NCBI GenBank assembly: GCA_016841005.1
Contig: JAEORG010000354.1
Span: 1 to 20,899, forward strand
Length of the DNA stretch: 20,899 bases
Reading direction: 5' to 3'
Source: Candidatus Thorarchaeota archaeon
Lineage (GTDB): Archaea > Asgardarchaeota > Thorarchaeia > Thorarchaeales > Thorarchaeaceae
Shown here piece after piece: positions 17,201-20,899 of this stretch (the first letter of the stretch is position 1; the number at the start of each line of letters is the position of its first letter). A model generated the notes under the pieces. That model was not told the origin of the DNA. It did no database searches and worked only from the letters and a program-made list of their open reading frames with translations. The translations under genes were made by a program, and so were the position numbers.

Positions 17201-17658
17201 CCAGGATCACTGGGATCTTCTCCATGTTTAATCAATTCTTCTTCTGACATTGTGCTTAGAAGACACTTTTCACTGCGAAGCATGATTGGTAAATCACCAA
17301 TGTAGATTCGCATTGTTTCAAGCCTTGTAGTGACAGATCCTTCCTGACGTACAGGGGTCATATCAAGAAACAGCTTGCTGGCATATGTGAGATTGCGAAT
17401 CCTTGCCTCGTTAGGGTACAGAGGATGTTCACTTCCATCTGCTTCCCTTACTGATGGAGGCATGACTGTAATCTCACCAAGATCAACAAAATATCCCTCG
17501 ACCTTGGGATTGAGCCGCCCCACACTGTCCACTACGTGTTGTAGTTCTTCTCGTACAAATCTATTAAACGAGTCAAGATGCTGGCCCACTAGTCCCTTCT
17601 CTGAGAAATATGATTCAATAACTGGCCAGTACTTCTGCCTTTCCTTCAGTTCCAACAT
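14284..17658 (-). CDS. rpoB: DNA-directed RNA polymerase subunit B (undivided)
   Basis: 1,124 aa in a single gene, as in Crenarchaeota, Thermococcales and Asgard archaea, not split into B'' and B' as in most methanogens and haloarchaea. Recognisable parts: [41 protein letters not shown], the hybrid-binding [14 protein letters not shown], and near the C-terminus a zinc ribbon with C1066, C1069, C1084 and C1087. Start ATG 17656-17658 ([18 protein letters not shown]) matches the usual archaeal N-terminus, with GGTG 7 nt before it. No rpoH lies upstream, where it normally would; a tRNA gene is there instead. Confidence 0.97.
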   Translation of the reverse strand: [1124 protein letters not shown]

Positions 17659-17814
17659 GTGCTACACCCTTGAGGAGTATGGACGGGGAAACCACTGCAG
17701 CCCGTTTCGCTTCCCACAGCATAACTCAGAAATCTAAGTCTGCTCATGTGCCGCACTAGCCGCCCCGCTGGTTTACTCTGCACAAACAACTCCCAATCAA
17801 TATGTTTCAGTGTA
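17659..17814 (-). promoter_or_regulatory. rpoB upstream region
   Basis: 156 bp between tRNA-Lys and rpoB. No strong TATA box is visible; GAAGCGAAACGGG (about 17703-17715, read leftward) is BRE-like and TTATG-rich sequence lies near it. It may hold the rpoB operon promoter or be a processed tRNA/mRNA spacer. Confidence 0.25.
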
Positions 17815-17922
17815 TGGCGGGCTCGGCGGGATTTGAACCCGCGGCCCGTCCCCGCATTAGAGAACATTCTCTCATACTTCAGGTTAAAAGCCTGCTGCGC
17901 TACCTAGCTGCGCCACGAGCCC
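17815..17922 (-). tRNA. tRNA-Lys (anticodon UUU) with an intron
   Basis: The cloverleaf is clear: acceptor GGGCTCG/CGAGCCC, D-stem GCGC/GCGC with an AGCTAGGTA loop, anticodon loop CTTTTAA, T-arm GCGGG-TTCAAAT-CCCGC, discriminator G and an encoded CCA. Removing 31 nt (17849-17879) between positions 42 and 43 gives a 77-nt tRNA with a perfect anticodon stem GCAGG/CCTGC and a 5-nt variable region. An RNA box CGTTTTACG lies about 25 nt upstream (17942-17950). The intron site is discussed separately. It could be misread as a class II tRNA, but the TTT anticodon argues against Leu or Ser. Confidence 0.88.
17849..17879 (-). other. tRNA-Lys intron at a non-standard site (about 42/43)
   Basis: Archaeal tRNA introns mostly sit at 37/38. 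Here the anticodon arm is intact and the extra bases follow it. The intron can fold into TAT-x-AGAGA / TCTCT-x-ATG around an ATGT loop. Exon CCTG pairs with CGGG (four bp) with 3-nt bulges AAG and GAC, which is a bulge-helix-bulge shape recognised by the archaeal splicing endonuclease. The bulge model would remove 29 nt (17849-17877) and the cloverleaf model 31 nt, so the exact 5' junction is uncertain. Confidence 0.65.
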
Positions 17923-17941
17923 CTTACGCTGATACTGACCA

Positions 17942-17950
17942 CGTAAAACG
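17942..17950 (-). promoter_or_regulatory. TATA-like box of tRNA-Lys
   Basis: CGTTTTACG read leftward, centred about 24 nt before the first tRNA base, the expected distance for an archaeal promoter. Confidence 0.5.
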
Positions 17951-18220
17951 TGACGTACATGGCTACATCTCATGTATGAAACATTACATATGGTCATGCA
18001 TGAATGGGAAGCAGTTCTGCTGAGCAATCGAACGCGATTTTGTGGAAATAAAAGGTTTTGGATAAAACAAGAAATTGGCATATCATCTAAGGGGCTGCTA
18101 TATTGAGCCAAACTACAATGCACATTATTTTGTAAAAAGCATTTTGTTGGTTTTGATGTGACACTATTCACATCTGACTTTCATTTTCTTTAACCATGTC
18201 ACAATCTTTTTATTCAGACT
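17951..18220. other. Intergenic stretch between divergent tRNA-Lys and rps3ae
   Basis: About 270 bp with no convincing gene. It is AT-rich to the right. Two TATA-like elements for rps3ae are visible, TTTCTTTAACC (about 18185-18195) and CTTTTTATT (18206-18214); they would start transcripts near 18217 and 18235. Nothing else stands out. Confidence 0.4.
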
Positions 18221-18313
18221 CTTAGATGTCGGCGAAGTCCCGACGGTATCACCGGAGGGTCTAAGACATTCTCTGGACGGCCAATCGTGTCCAGTGATAG
18301 AGCGTGATAACGA
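18221..18313 (+). promoter_or_regulatory. Structured 5' leader of rps3ae
   Basis: Three nested or consecutive stems are visible: 18221-18227 with 18259-18265 (7 bp, one G-U), enclosing 18228-18232 with 18240-18244 (GUCGG/CCGAC); then 18273-18279 with 18288-18294 (CUGGACG/UGUCCAG, one G-U). The ribosome site GTGAT (18305) follows just before the ATG. It could be an mRNA leader that controls S3Ae, or a separate small RNA. Confidence 0.45.
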
Positions 18314-18970
18314 ATGTCATCAAGAAGTCGACAAGCAGCAGCCCGAACAAGGGACAAATGGAGAGAGAAAGTCTGGTATCAGATAGTTACACCTGATTAT
18401 TTCGAAGGAAAGGATATCGGGACTACTCCAGCTGGAAACCCAGAACAATTAATTGGTCGCACAATAAAACCCACGCTCTACGATCTTACTGGTAATTTTG
18501 ACCAGATTCATGTCAAGCTGAAGTTCAAGGTCCTAGAAGTGAATGGTCAGACGGCACACACTGTGTTTCATGGACATGAATGGAGCTCTGACTATCTGAG
18601 AGGGCTTGTCCGACGTGGAACTTCTAGAATTGACTGGATTGGTCCTATTCTTACAAAAGATGACTATCTCATGCGAATCTCTGTAATTGTCTTCACTAAT
18701 TCCCGTGTAAAGACAAGCCAAGAACATTCTGTACGCAAATCAATCGAGAAAGTCATTCGCGCCCATGCTAAGAAACATGTCTTCGATGAGTTGGTCACAA
18801 AAGTTGTACTAGGGGATTTAGCTTCGGAAGTACAAACAGAAGTGAGAAAAATCCTCCCAATTCGTGAATGCGAGATAAGAAAGAGCAAGGTACTCAAGGG
18901 TCCTGAAGAGGTCAAAGCAAGAAGAGCTAGACTTCGAAGAGGCGGGGCCAAGAAAGAAGAAACTGAGTAA
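18314..18970 (+). CDS. rps3ae: 30S ribosomal protein S3Ae (S1e)
   Basis: 218 aa, normal length. It opens with a basic stretch and RDKWREKVWYQIVTPDYF, and contains GRTIKPTLYDLTGNFDQ and GLVRRGTSRIDW, all diagnostic of the archaeal/eukaryotic small-subunit protein eS1. It ends in a charged KKEETE tail. GTGAT 5 nt upstream of the ATG fits a Shine-Dalgarno. It is transcribed rightward behind a structured leader and is separated from the convergent zinc-protein gene by a hairpin. Confidence 0.96.
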   Translation: MSSRSRQAAARTRDKWREKVWYQIVTPDYFEGKDIGTTPAGNPEQLIGRTIKPTLYDLTGNFDQIHVKLKFKVLEVNGQTAHTVFHGHEWSSDYLRGLVRRGTSRIDWIGPILTKDDYLMRISVIVFTNSRVKTSQEHSVRKSIEKVIRAHAKKHVFDELVTKVVLGDLASEVQTEVRKILPIRECEIRKSKVLKGPEEVKARRARLRRGGAKKEETE

Positions 18971-18991
18971 TCATTGTTTCAGTTAATTTCT

Positions 18992-19011
18992 GTGCTGCTA
19001 GCGAGCAGCAC
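18992..19011. terminator. Bidirectional terminator-like hairpin
   Basis: GTGCTGC (18992-18998) and GCAGCAC (19005-19011) pair perfectly over 7 bp with a 6-nt loop. It sits exactly between the ends of two convergent genes, rps3ae and the zinc protein. Confidence 0.6.
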
Positions 19012-19017
19012 TTTACT

Positions 19018-19374
19018 CTACTTTTTTCCCATTGTTTCAAGCTGATGTAAGGATTGAAGCAGTAAGACCATCAGGTTGGCAAGTTTCGTGAGCGCTTCTG
19101 CATCATTTTCTCTCTCAATGACATTATTTAGAGTTGCAAGTTTTGCGAGGAGAGTTTCTCTGAGCTTTGGAATTAACTCTTTTACAGCCTCTGACTCTAT
19201 TTCTTCATCTGAGTCTGCGTAAACAATACGACGGTCACATAAGGCACAGTAGATATCATCGCCAACTTGGAGAAGAGGAGACCCGCACTGTGGGCAGGCA
19301 TCAGCTAACATAGTTGCCCCTTGGCGTAATAGCTCTGCCATCTTCTTTACTGAAGCATCCTTCCTTTCGTTCAT
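19018..19374 (-). CDS. SSSCA1/autoantigen p27-type zinc protein (UPF0148)
   Basis: 118 aa. The first third holds KKMAELLRQGATMLADACPQCG followed by L and a second cysteine pair, giving a C27-x2-C30 ... C43-x2-C46 zinc ribbon. This is the archaeal form of the Sjogren syndrome/scleroderma autoantigen 1 (ZNRD2) family. The rest is helical and Leu-rich. The biochemical role is unknown. TTATACC (around 19404-19410, read leftward) gives a start near 19383, only about 10 nt from the ATG. Confidence 0.85.
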   Translation of the reverse strand: MNERKDASVKKMAELLRQGATMLADACPQCGSPLLQVGDDIYCALCDRRIVYADSDEEIESEAVKELIPKLRETLLAKLATLNNVIERENDAEALTKLANLMVLLLQSLHQLETMGKK

Positions 19375-19574
19375 CAGTAACCATTTCCTGAAAGATTTTT
19401 ACAGGTATAAGAGCAATGCGTTTGGATATAATATCGGTTGTAGTTTCAAATCTATCGCATGGAACAGTGAATGGGACACGCCGAAAGAATGATATGAGAA
19501 TAGGAAACATCTTTCGCTTGTTGTTCGCACTCACATTTGTGCGTCAAGATAATTTACAGGGGATGATCTTTCCA

Positions 19575-19838
19575 ATGGACCCCGAGACACAGAGAGCAGT
19601 AGACCAATCCAAACACCTTTTGAAACAAATTGGCGAGGACAGTTCTGTCCCCCGCAATATCAGACGTGCAGCAAATGAGGCAATTGCAGTCCTTGAGAAT
19701 GAAGCAGATTCACCTGCAGTAAGAGCGCAAAATGCGATCTCTATTCTCGATGAGCCTAGTCAGGATCCAAATTGTCCAAATCATGCCAGAACCAAGATTT
19801 GGCATGTGTCTAGCCTTTTGGAACCTATTCGCGACTAG
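19575..19838 (+). CDS. UPF0147 family protein (87 aa)
   Basis: A small, conserved archaeal helical protein of unknown function. EDSSVPRNIRRAANEAIAVL, the RAQNAISILDEPSQDPN segment and HARTKIWHVSSLLEPI match the family order. I start at the ATG at 19575 (MDPETQRAVDQSKHLLKQIG), which gives the typical length; the open frame reaches back to 19416 but those residues are unlike the family. GGATGATC lies upstream as a possible ribosome site. It is followed by fau-1, 84 nt on. Confidence 0.88.
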   Translation: MDPETQRAVDQSKHLLKQIGEDSSVPRNIRRAANEAIAVLENEADSPAVRAQNAISILDEPSQDPNCPNHARTKIWHVSSLLEPIRD

Positions 19839-19926
19839 TGCTGTGTGACATACAATTAAGCGGACCTAACAGCCAGTCGCAAAGAGGCGAATTATGGCTC
19901 ATAATGCACGACGTGTTTGTAGATGA
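19839..19926 (+). promoter_or_regulatory. fau-1 upstream region with a 10-codon leader ORF
   Basis: CAATTAAG (about 19853-19860) could be a TATA-like element. An ORF at 19894-19926 (MAHNARRVCR) has GAGG 6 nt upstream. Its TGA overlaps the fau-1 ATG as ATGA, and fau-1 itself has no Shine-Dalgarno, so translation may be coupled. Confidence 0.4.
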
Positions 19927-20899
19927 TTAAGGCAAGGATACGAGGGATATATTCCCAGTCACTTACGCAGATAATGCTGCAGAACCATTTTGAAATGGTT
20001 CAACCAACTCCAGAAGTGGCTAGAAGATTTGGCCTACCGTATCGTGCAGATATTCCCGATGTCGATATTTGGGACAGGAGTGACCTGCAGGGTATCGTTG
20101 CAATTGCCTTTGAATCGATTTTGATAAAACTTACAGATGTGCTTCGTAGAAGATTGGGTTGGGTAATAACAAGAACACCTAGAGTTGCTAAGAGCTCCAT
20201 ATACCGAGGAATTGTTCTTGGTAGAGATGAAAGAACAGGGCAAACACGTGTTGATTTGGGACCAATTTCAGGACTACTTCCGGACAGGTCTCTTGAACGT
20301 GGAAAGGCTGTGATGGTTCAGATTCGTGCACATGATTATGGTAGAAAAGCTCCTGTATTGTCATCTAGCATAACAATTCCTGGCAAAGCTGTGGTCCTCC
20401 TTCCGGATCCTGTAGTCAGACTGAGCACCAAAATAAAAGATCCAGATGCTAGAAACGATTTGACAGTCCTTGGTAGAAAACTACGTGAGCACACGGAAGA
20501 CTGGGGAATATTATGGCGAACATCTGCTGTGAAGCTAACTGATGAGGAACTATACAACGAAGTCGATGGGCTCTTAGAAACTGCTCAAAATATTCAGAGC
20601 AAATACAATTCTCTAGCCACACCGGGATTGTTGTTCGAGGGAACAAGCAATGCAGACATAGAATTTCCAGCAGAGGTGAAGGATACATTAGACAAGACTC
20701 GTGCAAAGATACGCCCGACGATAAAACACCATCACTTTTACAAAAGTGCAGGATACGCATCTCTAGTAGACTTTGCAGAGATGGTCATTGAAGACCGTCC
20801 AGATGAGCTCGATTATGTTACATTAAAGCTCGAAAAAGTGGTCAATAGGGACATGCCGAAGGTTGGAGATCCAGTCAATATTCTTCATGTTAAGGCGGA
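19923..20899 (+). CDS. fau-1: Ribonuclease FAU-1 (RNase E/G-like), 5' part
   Basis: The first 325 codons; the end, with the DUF402 domain, lies outside the window. FAU-1 is an archaeal AU-rich RNA-binding protein with RNase E/G-type nuclease activity, linked to 5S rRNA maturation and mRNA turnover. Visible parts are the N-terminal IKARIRGIYSQSLTQIML segment, the S1-like VDLGPISGLLPDR, and an RNase E/G-like ITIPGKAVVLLPD ... LGRKLREHTEDWGILWRTSA region. I place the start at ATG 19923, which directly follows an in-frame TAG and matches the family N-terminus; the first ATG in the longer frame downstream (19995) would cut it short. Confidence 0.85.
   Translation, partial: MIKARIRGIYSQSLTQIMLQNHFEMVQPTPEVARRFGLPYRADIPDVDIWDRSDLQGIVAIAFESILIKLTDVLRRRLGWVITRTPRVAKSSIYRGIVLGRDERTGQTRVDLGPISGLLPDRSLERGKAVMVQIRAHDYGRKAPVLSSSITIPGKAVVLLPDPVVRLSTKIKDPDARNDLTVLGRKLREHTEDWGILWRTSAVKLTDEELYNEVDGLLETAQNIQSKYNSLATPGLLFEGTSNADIEFPAEVKDTLDKTRAKIRPTIKHHHFYKSAGYASLVDFAEMVIEDRPDELDYVTLKLEKVVNRDMPKVGDPVNILHVKA

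Noticed and set aside
17815..17922. Class II tRNA (Leu or Ser) with a long variable arm
   Set aside because: The anticodon loop CTTTTAA reads UUU (Lys), and removal of the insert gives a perfect class I tRNA.
18221..18268. H/ACA guide RNA (stem directly followed by ACA)
   Set aside because: The closing stem and ACA fit, but at 48 nt there is no room for a proper upper stem with kink-turn and a guide pocket.
19416..19574. Long N-terminal extension of the UPF0147 protein
   Set aside because: The extra residues are unlike the family, and the ATG at 19575 gives the usual length.

Overview
This window is archaeal chromosome. The evidence is an RNA polymerase with A' and A'' as separate subunits and an undivided B subunit, archaeal NusA, and the ribosomal proteins L30e, S12, S7 and S3Ae. 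EF-1A, the ribonuclease FAU-1, a UPF0147 protein and an SSSCA1/p27-type zinc protein agree with this. Promoters look archaeal (TATA-like boxes about 25 nt before the inferred transcript start) and Shine-Dalgarno sites are of the GGAGGTGATC type. An Asgard lineage, perhaps Thorarchaeota-like, is my guess from general gene style, not from a search.

Right to left on the minus strand runs the information-processing backbone: tRNA-Lys(UUU) with an intron, rpoB, rpoA1, rpoA2, rpl30e, nusA, rps12, rps7, then the 5' end of tuf (EF-1A) at the left edge. These are contiguous in many archaea, but here the string is broken twice. A small secreted or membrane-anchored protein gene sits between nusA and rps12. 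About 7.3 kb of accessory genes on both strands lies between rps7 and tuf. rpoH is not upstream of rpoB.

The accessory block holds, from left: a ParB-fold protein and a 61-aa protein (plus strand); an exported beta-lactamase-fold serine hydrolase bracketed by a near-identical 38-bp direct repeat that is also the 3' end of the 61-aa gene and of a broken copy of it; a flavodoxin/tandem-SH3 gene pair; a six-TM protein overlapping a GNAT acetyltransferase; an operon of three tiny genes (34, 31 and 40 codons) with its own TATA box; and a three-gene run of a hypothetical protein, a nucleotidyltransferase-fold protein and an EamA transporter.

The right end carries rps3ae behind a structured leader, a convergent SSSCA1-like gene separated from it by a strong hairpin, UPF0147, and the start of fau-1, which overlaps a 10-codon leader ORF in an ATGA arrangement.

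The most unusual signals are the microprotein operon, the intron in an uncommon position of tRNA-Lys, seven KKTTx pentapeptide repeats at the N-terminus of RNA polymerase A'', the duplicated gene tail around the hydrolase, and the tuf start, where the best-placed ATG is out of frame and a TTG must be used.
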